DNA from: an uncultured Pelagibacteraceae bacterium
Lineage (GTDB): Bacteria > Pseudomonadota > Alphaproteobacteria > Pelagibacterales > Pelagibacteraceae
Reading direction: 5' to 3'
NCBI GenBank assembly: GCA_902604525.1
Contig: CACKYY010000008.1
Coordinates: 1 to 51,488, forward strand
DNA: 51,488 nucleotides
Shown here: positions 9,803 through 20,862 of the stretch, one piece after another
How positions within the stretch are numbered: the stretch's first letter is position 1
How the letters are laid out: every line of letters begins with the position of its first letter
Translations under genes and position numbers: made by a program
Notes under the pieces: generated by a model
Database searches by the model: none
Told to the model about the DNA's origin: nothing
Seen by the model: the letters and a program-made list of their open reading frames with translations, nothing else

Positions 9803-11374
9803 ATGAGCAACAAAGATAGAGTTATAATTTTTGATACTACTATGCGAGATGGTGAGCAATCACCAGGTGCATCTATGAGTTTGGAGGAAAAAATCCAAAT
9901 AGCAAGAGTATTCGATGAATTAGGAATAGATATTATTGAAGCGGGGTTTCCGATTGCATCACCTGGAGATTTTGAAGCAGTAACGGAAGTTAGTAAAATT
10001 TTAAAAAAATCTATCCCTGCAGGGTTATCGAGACATTCTAAGAAAGATATTGATAGAGCACATGAAGCTTTAAAACATGCTCCAAGATTTAGAATTCATA
10101 CATTTATTTCAACAAGCCCTCTTCATATGAAGCATAAATTAAATATGTCGCCAGAAGATGTTTATGAATCAATTGGACAGCACGTAGCCTATGCTAGAAA
10201 ATTCACTGATGATGTTGAATGGTCATGCGAAGATGGAACAAGAACAGATATGGATTTTATGTGCAAGACTGTAGAACTTGCAATTAAAAATGGAGCAACA
10301 ACAATAAATATCCCTGACACAGTTGGTTATACTATTCCATCTGAGTTCACAAAGATTATTGAAACTTTATTAAATAAAGTTCCAAATATAGATAAAGCAA
10401 TTTTATCTACTCACTGTCATAATGATTTAGGTTTAGCAGTAGCAAATTCTTTAGCAGGAGTTCAAGCTGGTGCAAGACAAATTGAATGTACTATTAATGG
10501 TCTAGGAGAAAGAGCTGGAAATGCAGCGCTGGAGGAAGTTGTGATGGCAATCAAAACACGACCTGATTTAATGCCTTATGAAACAGGAATTAATACAACA
10601 CTTCTTAGCAAAGCATCTAAAATTGTTTCAAACGCAACAGGTTTTCCAGTACAATATAACAAAGCAATTGTCGGAAAAAATGCTTTTGCTCATGAAGCGG
10701 GTATTCATCAAGATGGTATGCTTAAAAATAGACAAACTTATGAAATTATGACACCTGAAAGTGTTGGAGTTAAACAAACCTCATTAGTAATGGGTAAACA
10801 TTCTGGCAGACATGCATTTAAAGATAAATTAAATAGTTTAGGGTATCCAGATCTAACTGATGATGTTGTTGGTAATGCTTTTGCTAAGTTTAAAGTTTTA
10901 GCAGATAAAAAAAAGCACGTTTATGATGAAGATATTATCGCGCTTATAGATGATAGCCTAATTATTGATAACAAAGTTAATGCAATTAGTCTTAAATCTT
11001 TAAAAGTTTTTGCTGGAACTGGCGAACCACAAAGAGCTGAAATGACTTTGGATGTATATGGAGATGTTAAAAAAGCATCAGAAACTGGAGATGGCCCAGT
11101 TGATGCAATTTTTAAATGTATTAAAACACTATTTCCACATGATGTTAATTTACAGTTGTATCAAGTGCATGCTGTGACTGAGGGAACTGATGCTCAAGCT
11201 ACTGTAAGTGTTAAAATTGAGGAAAAAGGAAAAACCACAGTTGGGCAGGCTGCTGATACAGATACACTAGTAGCATCAGCAAATGCTTATATTAATTCAT
11301 TAAATAAAATGATTATAAAACGTGATAAAACTGCTCCAATGGAGCAAGAAAGCCAAAAGGTAAGAGGTATATAG
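9803..11374 (+). CDS. leuA: 2-isopropylmalate synthase
   Basis: Condenses 2-oxoisovalerate with acetyl-CoA, the committed step to leucine. The HMGL-type TIM barrel begins FDTTMRDGEQSPGASM, with metal-binding STHCHNDLGLA and GLGERAGNA further on. The C-terminal LeuA allosteric domain (about residues 385-510) is complete, so leucine feedback is expected. The 523-aa length is standard. Its stop is directly followed by the mreB ATG, so amino acid synthesis and cell-shape genes may share a transcript. Confidence 0.95.
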   Translation: MSNKDRVIIFDTTMRDGEQSPGASMSLEEKIQIARVFDELGIDIIEAGFPIASPGDFEAVTEVSKILKKSIPAGLSRHSKKDIDRAHEALKHAPRFRIHTFISTSPLHMKHKLNMSPEDVYESIGQHVAYARKFTDDVEWSCEDGTRTDMDFMCKTVELAIKNGATTINIPDTVGYTIPSEFTKIIETLLNKVPNIDKAILSTHCHNDLGLAVANSLAGVQAGARQIECTINGLGERAGNAALEEVVMAIKTRPDLMPYETGINTTLLSKASKIVSNATGFPVQYNKAIVGKNAFAHEAGIHQDGMLKNRQTYEIMTPESVGVKQTSLVMGKHSGRHAFKDKLNSLGYPDLTDDVVGNAFAKFKVLADKKKHVYDEDIIALIDDSLIIDNKVNAISLKSLKVFAGTGEPQRAEMTLDVYGDVKKASETGDGPVDAIFKCIKTLFPHDVNLQLYQVHAVTEGTDAQATVSVKIEEKGKTTVGQAADTDTLVASANAYINSLNKMIIKRDKTAPMEQESQKVRGI

Positions 11375-12409
<1,035 letters not shown>

Positions 12410-12414
12410 AAAAG

Positions 12415-13263
12415 ATGGCTGCAGGCAGAGACGATTTTGTAATTGCCTTAAGATCAGCTTTTTTAAAAAAAAAAGATAAACAAAAATTTTCATTATTTAG
12501 TCTAATTTTGTTATCAATAATTGTAATTATATTAAGTAATATAAATTTTAGACCCATTCAGCTTGTAAAGATTGGTATAAATGAAATTATTTATAGATCT
12601 TCATTTATTATATCTAGGCCAGAGAATTATATTAAGAAATTAAATCTTAGTATCAAAAATCATTTAAAAATTGTTGAAAATTTTAAAGATGTAAAATTAG
12701 AATTAGAAAATCTAAAACAAGAAAAAATAACAAACACTTTTTTAAAATCAGAAAATGAAAAATTGAGAAATCTGATTAATGAAAATATAAATTCTGATGA
12801 AATATTGGCAAAAGTTTTAATTGATCGAGAAAGTCCTTTCCTAAAATCCATTATTTTAAATAAAGGAACTAAAGATAACGTAAAAATGGGAATGGCAATA
12901 ATAGATGGTGTTTATCTCGTAGGTCAAATAATTGAGGTGAATTATACGAATTCTAGAGCCTTATTGTTATCTGATCTTAATAGTAAAATACCTTCAGTTT
13001 TAGCTCCACAAAATATTCAAGCAGTAGTATCAGGAATCGGTAAGGATTATGGAATAATTGAGCACACCAAAGATGATATTGAGAAAGATTTAAACAAAAT
13101 AGACTCAATAATTTACACTTCAGGTCTTGGAGGTCTTTTTAAGCCTGGGATACCTATTGGAAAAATTTATAATAATTCAGGAAATAAAGTAGAGTTCTTC
13201 TCTGATTTCACCCAATTAAACTACATTAAAATTACTTCATTTAATATTGGAGGTAAAAATTAA
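12415..13263 (+). CDS. mreC: Rod-shape determining protein MreC
   Basis: Bitopic inner-membrane protein that links MreB to the periplasmic penicillin-binding proteins. A short basic cytoplasmic N-terminus is followed by one membrane helix (about residues 26-45). A coiled-coil (about 80-125: KLELENLKQEK, FLKSENEKLRNL) and a beta-rich domain follow, with LLLSDLNSKIPSVL typical of MreC. It is 282 aa. Its stop overlaps the mreD start by one base (TAATG). Confidence 0.92.
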   Translation: MAAGRDDFVIALRSAFLKKKDKQKFSLFSLILLSIIVIILSNINFRPIQLVKIGINEIIYRSSFIISRPENYIKKLNLSIKNHLKIVENFKDVKLELENLKQEKITNTFLKSENEKLRNLINENINSDEILAKVLIDRESPFLKSIILNKGTKDNVKMGMAIIDGVYLVGQIIEVNYTNSRALLLSDLNSKIPSVLAPQNIQAVVSGIGKDYGIIEHTKDDIEKDLNKIDSIIYTSGLGGLFKPGIPIGKIYNNSGNKVEFFSDFTQLNYIKITSFNIGGKN

Positions 13264-13781
13264 TGGCCTCTCTAAACAAAAGTTCATTTTTCAGAGTGTT
13301 CTTATCCTATTTACCATTAATAATTTTGTTTATTTCTGTTTTTAATGAATTTGATTTTAATTATTTAAAAATTGAAAATTTTTCTTTTAATTTTGCTTAC
13401 ATTTTAATTTTTTATTGGACTTTAAGAAATCCTGATAGTTTAGGATACTTTTCTATATTTTTAGCAGGAGTTATAAATGATGTTGTTATTGGTGTTCCTA
13501 TAGGAATTAGTAGCTTATGTTATTTGACACTATGTGCAGTCACGGCATATATAAGAAATATTACCTTAAGCCCAAACTTTGTAAAAGACTGGTTTTCTTT
13601 TTTATTTACAATGATCTTAATTAATTCAATACAGGTAATTATGTTAGATTTGATATTTCTTATAGAAATAAATTACATGAACTATTTAGTTAATACAGGA
13701 TTTACGTTTTTGTTTTATCCAATGTTTTTCGTAGTATTTAATTTTTTAAGTCAATTAATTTTACAAAAAAAAAATGATTAA
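13263..13781 (+). CDS. mreD: Rod-shape determining membrane protein MreD
   Basis: A 172-aa, very hydrophobic protein with about five to six membrane segments. It includes the small conserved patch GVINDVVIGVPIGISSL that is typical of MreD. It acts with MreC and RodA in the elongation complex. The start overlaps mreC by one base, and the end overlaps mrdA by eight bases. Identity rests on both hydropathy pattern and position. Confidence 0.88.
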   Translation: MASLNKSSFFRVFLSYLPLIILFISVFNEFDFNYLKIENFSFNFAYILIFYWTLRNPDSLGYFSIFLAGVINDVVIGVPIGISSLCYLTLCAVTAYIRNITLSPNFVKDWFSFLFTMILINSIQVIMLDLIFLIEINYMNYLVNTGFTFLFYPMFFVVFNFLSQLILQKKND

Positions 13782-15678
13782 AGAAAATTTAGGAATTAGA
13801 AAATCAGACGTAATAAACAGAAGAATGTTTATTATTGGTGCCGCAAAGATAATTATCTTTACAGGAATTGTTGCTCGTCTTTTTTCTCTTCAAATTAATG
13901 AAAATAAAAAATATCTTACACTTTCAGATAAAAACAGGATTAGAGAATGGAAACTTCCACCCACAAGAGGGAATATTGTTGATTATTTTGGAAATATAAT
14001 TGCAGGTAATTTAAAAGTTTATCAATTACACATTATACCTGAGCAAGTTGAAAATTTTAACTATCTTTTAGTTAGATTAAAAACACTTTTAAATTTAAGT
14101 GAGAAAAAAATTCAGAAAATAATAAATTTAAAAAATAAATTAAAACCTTGGGACAGTATAATTGTATCGGAGAACTTAAGTTGGAGTCAATTTTTAAAGG
14201 TTAATAATTACTTATATGATTTAGTTGGTGTAAAACCTGTAATGACAATTTCTAGAAATTATCCATTTAGTGAAATGTATACCCATGTTTTAGGCTATGT
14301 AAGTCAACCGAATGAAGAAGAAATATTAGAAAATGAAATAGTAAAAGAAAGGTTCGTTCCAGGCATGAAAATTGGAAAGCTAGGTTTGGAAAAAACACTT
14401 GAGAAACAATTAATAGGGACTAACGCAATTCAAAGATATGAGGTTAATGCTTATGGAAAAAGAATAAATCAACTCGAATATCAAAAAGGACTACAAGGCA
14501 GCAAAATTAGATTAACTGTAGATACAGAAGTTCAAAAACTTTCTGCTCAATTGCTTTCAAATAAAGCAGGTTCAATAAGTGTTATGGATATTTATACTGG
14601 AGATATAATTGCTATGTACTCCTCTCCTTCTTATGATCCAAATTTATTTTTGTTTGGTATTAGTCAAGATGAGTGGCAACTAATTAGAAATAATCCATTA
14701 AAACCTTTGATTAATAAAACTCTTTCAGGGCTTTATTCTCCAGGATCAACTATTAAGCCTATCGTAGCTCTTTCTGCTTTAGAGAACAATATTATCAATC
14801 CAAATTTTAAAGTTAAATGTACAGGAAAGACTGAACTATATGGCCAAACTTTTCATTGTTGGAAAGAAAAAGGACATGGTTTTGTAAGTTTAAAAAATGC
14901 AATGAAACAATCTTGTGATACTTATTTTTATGAAATTGCAAGATTACTAGGAGTTGATCGATTAAATGTTACTGCAAAAAAATTTGGTTTAGGCAAAAAA
15001 GTATTAGGAGAATATTTTGATAATGAAAAAAAGGGCCTATTTCCAAATACTAATTGGAAAAAAAATAATCTTGGAAGAGGATGGGTATTAGGTGAGACAT
15101 TAATTACAGGAATTGGGCAAGGATATATTCAAACTACACCTCTACAATTATGTTTAATGACTGCTCAAATTGCGAATGGTGGATATAAAATTAAACCAAA
15201 AATTATAGTAAATGATGATCCGTTAAGTTTAGAAGATGCAAAAAACTCTATGGAACTCCAGTTGTTACAAAAACCTAATACGAGATTATTTAAAGAATCA
15301 AAAAATATAAAAATTGTTCAAGAAGCAATGTTTAGTTCCACAAATGAGCAATTTGGTACTTCTTATAGATCTAGAATTGATGATCCAAAATATCAATTTG
15401 CAGGCAAAACTGGAACTTCTCAAGTAAAAAGAATAAGCAAAAGAGAAAGAGAACTTGATCTAAAATTAGAACAAATACCTTATAAGGATAGAGATCATGC
15501 GCTTTATGTTGCATATGGTCCATATAAAAATCCAAGATATGCATTAAGTATAATTGTTGAGCACGGTGGTTCAGGCAGTAAAGCTGCTGCTCCAATGGCA
15601 AAAGAATTATTTAAATTAATAATCGATAGGGACGAACTTAGAGACAATCAATCTAATTTCGAAAATATAAATATCTAA
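13774..15678 (+). CDS. mrdA: Penicillin-binding protein 2 (elongation transpeptidase)
   Basis: Class B PBP that cross-links peptidoglycan during lateral growth. One N-terminal membrane helix (about residues 18-40) is followed by the dimerisation domain (PPTRGNIVDYFGN near 62). The transpeptidase domain contains Ser325-Thr-Ile-Lys328 (YSPGSTIKP), an SCD motif near residue 384 and KTGT near 545. At 634 aa it is a typical PBP2. It overlaps mreD by 8 bases and rodA by 1. Confidence 0.95.
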   Translation: MIKENLGIRKSDVINRRMFIIGAAKIIIFTGIVARLFSLQINENKKYLTLSDKNRIREWKLPPTRGNIVDYFGNIIAGNLKVYQLHIIPEQVENFNYLLVRLKTLLNLSEKKIQKIINLKNKLKPWDSIIVSENLSWSQFLKVNNYLYDLVGVKPVMTISRNYPFSEMYTHVLGYVSQPNEEEILENEIVKERFVPGMKIGKLGLEKTLEKQLIGTNAIQRYEVNAYGKRINQLEYQKGLQGSKIRLTVDTEVQKLSAQLLSNKAGSISVMDIYTGDIIAMYSSPSYDPNLFLFGISQDEWQLIRNNPLKPLINKTLSGLYSPGSTIKPIVALSALENNIINPNFKVKCTGKTELYGQTFHCWKEKGHGFVSLKNAMKQSCDTYFYEIARLLGVDRLNVTAKKFGLGKKVLGEYFDNEKKGLFPNTNWKKNNLGRGWVLGETLITGIGQGYIQTTPLQLCLMTAQIANGGYKIKPKIIVNDDPLSLEDAKNSMELQLLQKPNTRLFKESKNIKIVQEAMFSSTNEQFGTSYRSRIDDPKYQFAGKTGTSQVKRISKRERELDLKLEQIPYKDRDHALYVAYGPYKNPRYALSIIVEHGGSGSKAAAPMAKELFKLIIDRDELRDNQSNFENINI

Positions 15679-16802
15679 TGTTTGAAAGAGATCCATTAAA
15701 TTCAGAACTCTCATTTTTTCAAAAAATTAAAGAGATTGATTACATATTGTTGATTTGTCTTATTCTTTTATCGATAATAAGTTTGTTGGTGATGTATTCA
15801 ACAGATGGTGGAGAGATACTTTTTCATACCAAAAGTCATTTTAGTAAACTAGCAGTTTTTTTTCCTATGATGATATTCATTGCATTTTTTAATATTAGAT
15901 ATTGGCATACTTTTGCATATTTATTTTACTTCTTAATCATTCTTTTATTGGTTTACGTTTCATTTTTTGGTCTTAAATCATCAGGCTCACAAAGATGGAT
16001 GGATTTATATTTATTTGTTCTCCAGCCTTCAGAACTAATGAAAATTGCTATTATTTTATGTCTTGCAAAATACTATCATCGGATAAAAGTTGAAAATGTA
16101 AATTCCCTGACAAGTATTATTTTAGTATTATCAATTATAATAATACCAATTATATTTGTAATATCTCAACCAGATCTTGGAACATCAGTACTAATTGCTA
16201 TGAGTGGGTTAATTGTTTTGTGGTTAGGAGGAGTAAAAGTAAAATACTTTATCTATTCATTTATAACTTTTTTAATATCTCTTCCTTTTATTATATCTTT
16301 TTTGAAACCTTATCAAAAACTAAGAATATTAACATTTTTAGATCCTGACAGAGATCCTCTAGGAGCAGGTTATCAAATTATCCAATCCAAAATTGCAATA
16401 GGATCAGGAGGGTTAAATGGTAAGGGATTTTTAAAAGGTACACAAAGTTATTTAGATTTTTTACCAGAAAAACACACTGACTTTATTTTTACTTTATTTT
16501 CAGAGGAGTTTGGCTTTATAGGATCTGTCGGTCTTTTAATTCTTTACACAATAATTATATTCAGAATCATTCGTATTGGAGCACTATCAAGAAGTAATTT
16601 TTCTAAATTGTTTTGCTTTGGTTTTGCTTTTTCAATTTTTATTTATATTGTAGTAAACTTATCAATGGTTTTGGGTTTGCTTCCAATTGTTGGTTCACCT
16701 CTACCTATTATGTCTTATGGTGGTTCTTCAATGCTAGCAACTATGATAGGTTTTGGTATTGTTTTGAGTGCTAAAATTAATCGCAAACAAATAATTGGTT
16801 AA
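15678..16802 (+). CDS. rodA: RodA, SEDS-family peptidoglycan glycosyltransferase
   Basis: Polymerises glycan strands in the elongasome together with PBP2. It has about ten membrane segments and the SEDS signatures: SQPDLGTS, DPDRDPLGAGYQ, EKHTDFIFTLFSEEFGF, and the C-terminal PLPIMSYGGSSML. At 374 aa it has the expected length. Its start overlaps the mrdA stop (TAATG). It is the last gene of the wall-elongation run; a 66-base gap follows. Confidence 0.95.
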   Translation: MFERDPLNSELSFFQKIKEIDYILLICLILLSIISLLVMYSTDGGEILFHTKSHFSKLAVFFPMMIFIAFFNIRYWHTFAYLFYFLIILLLVYVSFFGLKSSGSQRWMDLYLFVLQPSELMKIAIILCLAKYYHRIKVENVNSLTSIILVLSIIIIPIIFVISQPDLGTSVLIAMSGLIVLWLGGVKVKYFIYSFITFLISLPFIISFLKPYQKLRILTFLDPDRDPLGAGYQIIQSKIAIGSGGLNGKGFLKGTQSYLDFLPEKHTDFIFTLFSEEFGFIGSVGLLILYTIIIFRIIRIGALSRSNFSKLFCFGFAFSIFIYIVVNLSMVLGLLPIVGSPLPIMSYGGSSMLATMIGFGIVLSAKINRKQIIG

Positions 16803-16826
16803 TATTAAATTCCAAACTAGCATAAT

Positions 16827-16855
16827 TTGTCACTCTTAATTTTTTATTGATTAAT
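16827..16855 (+). promoter_or_regulatory. Candidate promoter before the DadA-like gene
   Basis: In the 66-base gap after rodA, TTGTCA (16827-16832), a 17-base spacer and ATTAAT (16850-16855) form a plausible sigma-70 promoter. Transcription would begin only a few bases before the ATG at 16869. A second -10-like sequence, TATAAG (16858-16863), is even closer to the start codon. Confidence 0.3.
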
Positions 16856-16868
16856 TGTATAAGAAAAG

Positions 16869-18110
16869 ATGAGTAAAAATTTAAAAATAGGAATAGTTGG
16901 TGCTGGTATACAAGGTGTTTCAAATGCTTTATTTTTGCAAAAAAAAGGTTTTCATGTAACTATTTTTGACAGAGATAACCCAGGTGCTCAAGCTGCATCT
17001 TATGGGAATGCAGGACATTTTTCTCCATATGCTTCTGTTCCAATTAACAGACCAGATGTATTAACTGATGTACCCGCAATGCTTATGAGTTCCTCTGGTC
17101 CATTAGCATTAAAATGGAATTATGTTCCCAAAATGATTCCATGGTTTTTAAAATTTATTATGAACTCGACAACTAATAAAATGATGCATACTGCAAAAAA
17201 TATGCATCAAATTTTAGATCTAGCCTTACCAGCATATGATGAATTATTCGACGAAATAGATCTAGAGGGTTTGGTTGAGAATAAAGGAATTTTATATATT
17301 TGGAATGATCAAAACCTAAAAAGCCGAGAGCTTGAAATTAATGTGCGAAAGGAATTGGGCGTTGAGCAACAATTAGTTAACAAAGCTGAAATTCATGACC
17401 TAGAACCACACATAAAACCTATTTATCATGCTGGAGTTTATTACCCTTATGCAAGACATGCTCGTAATCCAAAAAAAATACTTATAAAGTTATTTAATTT
17501 ATTTTTAAAAAAAGGGGGTAAATTTAACAAAGTTAATATCAAAGATATTAATTTTGATGACGAAAAACCTATTTTTAAAACTGAAAATAAAAGTTATATT
17601 TTTGATAAGGCAGTGATCGCATGCGGTGCTTTTTCAAAAAAATTAACTGATAACTTTGGTGAAAAAATACCGTTGGATACTGAAAGAGGGTATCATGTTC
17701 ATTTTAAAAACTGTGATCATTTACTAAGCAGACCAGTAATATTTTCAAATCGAGGTTTTGGAATAACCCCAATGGAACAAGGTTTAAGAGTAGTTGGAAC
17801 TGTGGAATTTGGTGGTTTGAAAAACCCTTTATCAAAATCAAGAATAAAAAATTTAATTAATAACGCAAAATATATGCTTGGAGACTTACCTGAACATGAG
17901 GATGAGTGGCTAGGTTTCAGACCAACACTACCTGATTTTTTACCAATCATGGGTCCATCCAAAAATTATAAAAATATATATTATTGCTTCGGACATCATC
18001 ATTTGGGATGGACTTTGGGGCCAATATCTGGGAAGATTGTTTCAGGTATGATTGCTAACGAAAATACTAATCTAGATTTAAAACCATATAGTTCACTTAG
18101 ATTTAGTTAA
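16869..18110 (+). CDS. DadA-like FAD-dependent amino acid dehydrogenase
   Basis: DAO-superfamily flavoprotein, closest in feel to the D-amino acid dehydrogenase small subunit, which oxidises D-amino acids to 2-oxo acids and passes electrons to the respiratory chain. The N-terminal dinucleotide motif GIVGAGIQGVSNALFLQKKG is followed by the conserved AASYGNAGHFSPYASVP segment, with GRD-like and FRPTLPDFLPIMG segments near the C-terminus. The 413-aa length fits DadA. It heads a tight operon with a DMT transporter, a 2-hydroxyacid dehydrogenase and an HDAC-family hydrolase. The substrate is not determined; hydroxyproline or other amino acid oxidases of the same superfamily are alternatives. Confidence 0.8.
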   Translation: MSKNLKIGIVGAGIQGVSNALFLQKKGFHVTIFDRDNPGAQAASYGNAGHFSPYASVPINRPDVLTDVPAMLMSSSGPLALKWNYVPKMIPWFLKFIMNSTTNKMMHTAKNMHQILDLALPAYDELFDEIDLEGLVENKGILYIWNDQNLKSRELEINVRKELGVEQQLVNKAEIHDLEPHIKPIYHAGVYYPYARHARNPKKILIKLFNLFLKKGGKFNKVNIKDINFDDEKPIFKTENKSYIFDKAVIACGAFSKKLTDNFGEKIPLDTERGYHVHFKNCDHLLSRPVIFSNRGFGITPMEQGLRVVGTVEFGGLKNPLSKSRIKNLINNAKYMLGDLPEHEDEWLGFRPTLPDFLPIMGPSKNYKNIYYCFGHHHLGWTLGPISGKIVSGMIANENTNLDLKPYSSLRFS

Positions 18111-19010
18111 GTGAGAGAAAACTCTAATCTGATTGCATATTTGGTTTTAGTGTTAACTACTTTATTTTGGTCTGGTAATTTTATTGCTGGAAAATTTGCA
18201 AGTACATTTGGTATTCCACCTTTTTCTCTAAATTTTTATCGATGGCTTCTTGCAGGGGTAATACTCTTACCTTTAACTTATAAAGAAATACTAAATTTTA
18301 GATCAGAAATTTTTAAAAATATTGGCTCTTTTTTAATTTTGGGGATAAGCAGTATAACAATATTTAATTCTATTGTTTATTACTCTTTAAATTACACTCA
18401 AGTAATAAATGGAGTGTTATTAATTTCAACAATTCCAGTTTGGATAATAGTTGTCTCTACAATATTAAAAGTAGAGAAATCAAATATTTATCAAATCATT
18501 GGAGTTAGTTTATCTTTATTAGGAGTTATTTTTATAATTACTAAAGCAGATTTAAATTTGATTCTAAATTTAGATTTCAATAAAGGAGATCTTTCAATGG
18601 TTGTTGCTATGTTTTCTTGGGCAATTTATTCTGCATTCTTGAAAAAACAAAAATTTAAGATTTCTCAATTTGCGTTATTAGAAATAATTATAATCATTGG
18701 TTTAATTTTTTTGACACCAGTTTTTTTGTTTGAGTTAAGTCATGGAAAAGTTGTAGAACTCAATACATCCTTTTTTATGATTTTGACTTACGTAGCTATT
18801 TTTCCAAGTTTACTAGCCTATTTTTTTTACATAAAGGGTATTTCAATAATTGGAGCAAATAGATCAGGTGCTTTTTTGCATTTGATGCCAATCTTTGGAG
18901 CTATAATGGCACTTATAATATTTAATGAAAAATTTATGTATTATCATTTATTAGGAGTAATTTGCATTATTGCAGGAATAACATTATCAAATAAAAAATT
19001 AAAAAATTAA
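18111..19010 (+). CDS. EamA/DMT-family transporter
   Basis: A 299-aa membrane protein with about ten helices in two repeated halves. The EamA pattern is visible: TTLFWSGNFIAGKFA near the start of repeat one, and MVVAMFSWAIYSAFLKK near the start of repeat two. Such proteins usually export amino acids or other metabolites across the inner membrane. The start is GTG at 18111, directly after the upstream TAA with no gap. Its place between two oxidoreductases suggests it moves a substrate or product of that pathway; this is inference. Confidence 0.82.
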   Translation: MRENSNLIAYLVLVLTTLFWSGNFIAGKFASTFGIPPFSLNFYRWLLAGVILLPLTYKEILNFRSEIFKNIGSFLILGISSITIFNSIVYYSLNYTQVINGVLLISTIPVWIIVVSTILKVEKSNIYQIIGVSLSLLGVIFIITKADLNLILNLDFNKGDLSMVVAMFSWAIYSAFLKKQKFKISQFALLEIIIIIGLIFLTPVFLFELSHGKVVELNTSFFMILTYVAIFPSLLAYFFYIKGISIIGANRSGAFLHLMPIFGAIMALIIFNEKFMYYHLLGVICIIAGITLSNKKLKN

Positions 19011-19013
19011 AAA

Positions 19014-19964
19014 ATGCTCAAAGTTGCTATTTTAGATGATTATCAAAATGTTGCCCAACAGTTTGTGGATTTAGAAAAATTATCTGGAAAATATGAATTT
19101 AAAGTTTTCAGTGAGCCGTTTATAGACGAGGCGGATGCTATAGAACAATTATTAGATTTTGAGGCATTATTGATAATGAGAGAGAGAACACCAATAACAA
19201 AAAAGTTAATTGATAATTTAAGTAGTTTAAAATTTGTTATTACCAGTGGATTAAGGAATAAATCAATTGATTTAGATGCTGCAAAAAAAAGAAAAGTAAT
19301 TGTTTGTGGAACAGATATAAATCAAAACCCAACCCCTGAATTAACGTGGGCACTAATACTAGGCCTGGCTAGAAATTTTAAAGAAGAATTTGACAATATG
19401 TATCAAGGATACTGGCAAACAACAGTTGGTGTTGAATTAAAAGGTAAAATTTTAGGTTTAGTTGGTTTAGGTAGAGTCGGATCACAGGTTGCAAAAATTG
19501 GAAAAGCTTTTGGCATGCAAGTTATGGCATGGAGTGAAAATTTAAATTTAGATACTTGTAAGGAACTAGATGTGCTTCCATGTAGCAAAGAGGACTTAAT
19601 AAAAAATTCTGATTTTTTATCAATTCATGTTCAAGGGGGTGAAAGATATAAAGATTGTATTACAATTAAAGAATTTGATAACATGAAAAAAACATCATTT
19701 ATTATTAATACTTCTAGAGGAGAAATTATTAATGAAGATGATTTAATTATTGCATTATCAACTAATGTAATTGCTGGTGCAGGTATTGATGTATATGAAA
19801 AAGAACCCTTACCAGAAAATAATAAATTAAGATTTTTACCAAATGCATTGTTAACCCCGCATATAGGTTATGTTACTGCGGAAAATTATAGCACATTTTA
19901 CAATCAAATGATTGAAGGGCTAGAGGCTTGTGTTAATGGCAAGCCTGTTCGAGTACTAGGTTAA
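19014..19964 (+). CDS. D-isomer-specific 2-hydroxyacid dehydrogenase
   Basis: NAD(P)-dependent reduction of 2-oxo acids to D-2-hydroxyacids, or the reverse. The nucleotide motif GLVGLGRVGSQVAKIGKAFG is near residue 148. The catalytic Arg (NTSRGEIINEDDL), Glu (DVYEKEPLP) and His (LLTPHIGY) are all present. The 316-aa length suits the family, which includes glyoxylate, phosphoglycerate and hydroxypyruvate reductases. I cannot fix the substrate. It is spaced 3 and 2 bases from its neighbours, so co-transcription with the DadA-like and HDAC-like genes is very likely. Confidence 0.87.
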   Translation: MLKVAILDDYQNVAQQFVDLEKLSGKYEFKVFSEPFIDEADAIEQLLDFEALLIMRERTPITKKLIDNLSSLKFVITSGLRNKSIDLDAAKKRKVIVCGTDINQNPTPELTWALILGLARNFKEEFDNMYQGYWQTTVGVELKGKILGLVGLGRVGSQVAKIGKAFGMQVMAWSENLNLDTCKELDVLPCSKEDLIKNSDFLSIHVQGGERYKDCITIKEFDNMKKTSFIINTSRGEIINEDDLIIALSTNVIAGAGIDVYEKEPLPENNKLRFLPNALLTPHIGYVTAENYSTFYNQMIEGLEACVNGKPVRVLG

Positions 19965-19966
19965 CA

Positions 19967-20860
19967 ATGGAATTACCAGTTGTTAATCATAAGGACTATT
20001 TTGCAAAAATTGGAGATGATCATAAGTTTCCAATAAATAAGTTTGGTGAATTAGCGAATTATTTAATTAAAAACAAAATAGTAGAAAAGTTTCATAAGCC
20101 TTATGCTTGCTCTGTCGAGACTTTGAATTATGCACATTCCAAAGAATATATTTTTGACATTAAAAACAAAACATTAAGTAAAGATGGAGTGAAGAAAATA
20201 GGATTTCCTTTAGTTGACAGCGTGGTGCAAAGATCACTTATTGCGACAGGAGGAACAGTTCTTGCTTCAAAACTTGCTATTAATTATGGAATAGCATGTA
20301 ATACTGCTGGGGGTAGTCATCACGCCAATTATAATGGTGGAGCTGGATATTGTGTATTTAACGATGTTGCAGTTGCAGCTCATTATTTAATTAATAGAGG
20401 TTTGGCCAATAAAATTCTTATAGTTGATCTAGATGTACACCAAGGAAATGGTAACTCAGATATATTTAAGGAAAATAGGAATGTTTTTACATTTAGTATG
20501 CATTCTAAAACAAATTATCCAGCCAAGAAATCAACTAGTGATTTGGATGTTGAGCTAGAAGACAATTTAGAAGATCAAAGTTATATAAAAACATTAAAAC
20601 ATTATCTAATAGAATTAAATGAGGAGAATTTCGATTATGTTTTTTACATTGCAGGTGTAGATGTTCATTTTAACGACAGATTAGGAAAATTAAAATTATC
20701 AGATGAAGGAATAAGATTAAGAGATGAATTAGTTGTAGAGAATTTTTTTTCAAAAAGAATACCTTTTTGTGGTGTTTTAGGTGGTGGATATAATAAAGAT
20801 TTCAACAAATTAGTGGAATTACATTCAATATTACATCAATCGTGTGCTAAATGTATTTAA
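19967..20860 (+). CDS. Histone-deacetylase-family zinc amidohydrolase
   Basis: Arginase/deacetylase-fold enzymes remove acyl groups from amines; bacterial members act on acetylpolyamines or other small amides. The paired His (GGSHHANYNGGAGYCVFND), the zinc ligands Asp and His in DLDVHQGNG, and a further Asp in AGVDVHFNDR are visible. At 297 aa it resembles short proteobacterial HDAC-like proteins of uncertain substrate. It is the fourth gene of the DadA-DMT-dehydrogenase operon. The end lies 2 bases before the likely msrB start. Confidence 0.85.
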   Translation: MELPVVNHKDYFAKIGDDHKFPINKFGELANYLIKNKIVEKFHKPYACSVETLNYAHSKEYIFDIKNKTLSKDGVKKIGFPLVDSVVQRSLIATGGTVLASKLAINYGIACNTAGGSHHANYNGGAGYCVFNDVAVAAHYLINRGLANKILIVDLDVHQGNGNSDIFKENRNVFTFSMHSKTNYPAKKSTSDLDVELEDNLEDQSYIKTLKHYLIELNEENFDYVFYIAGVDVHFNDRLGKLKLSDEGIRLRDELVVENFFSKRIPFCGVLGGGYNKDFNKLVELHSILHQSCAKCI

Positions 20861-20862
20861 TT

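Noticed and set aside
20851..20862. Earlier ATG for msrB
   Set aside because: It lies inside the end of the upstream gene; the ATG at 20863 gives a usual MsrB start and a 2-base gap.
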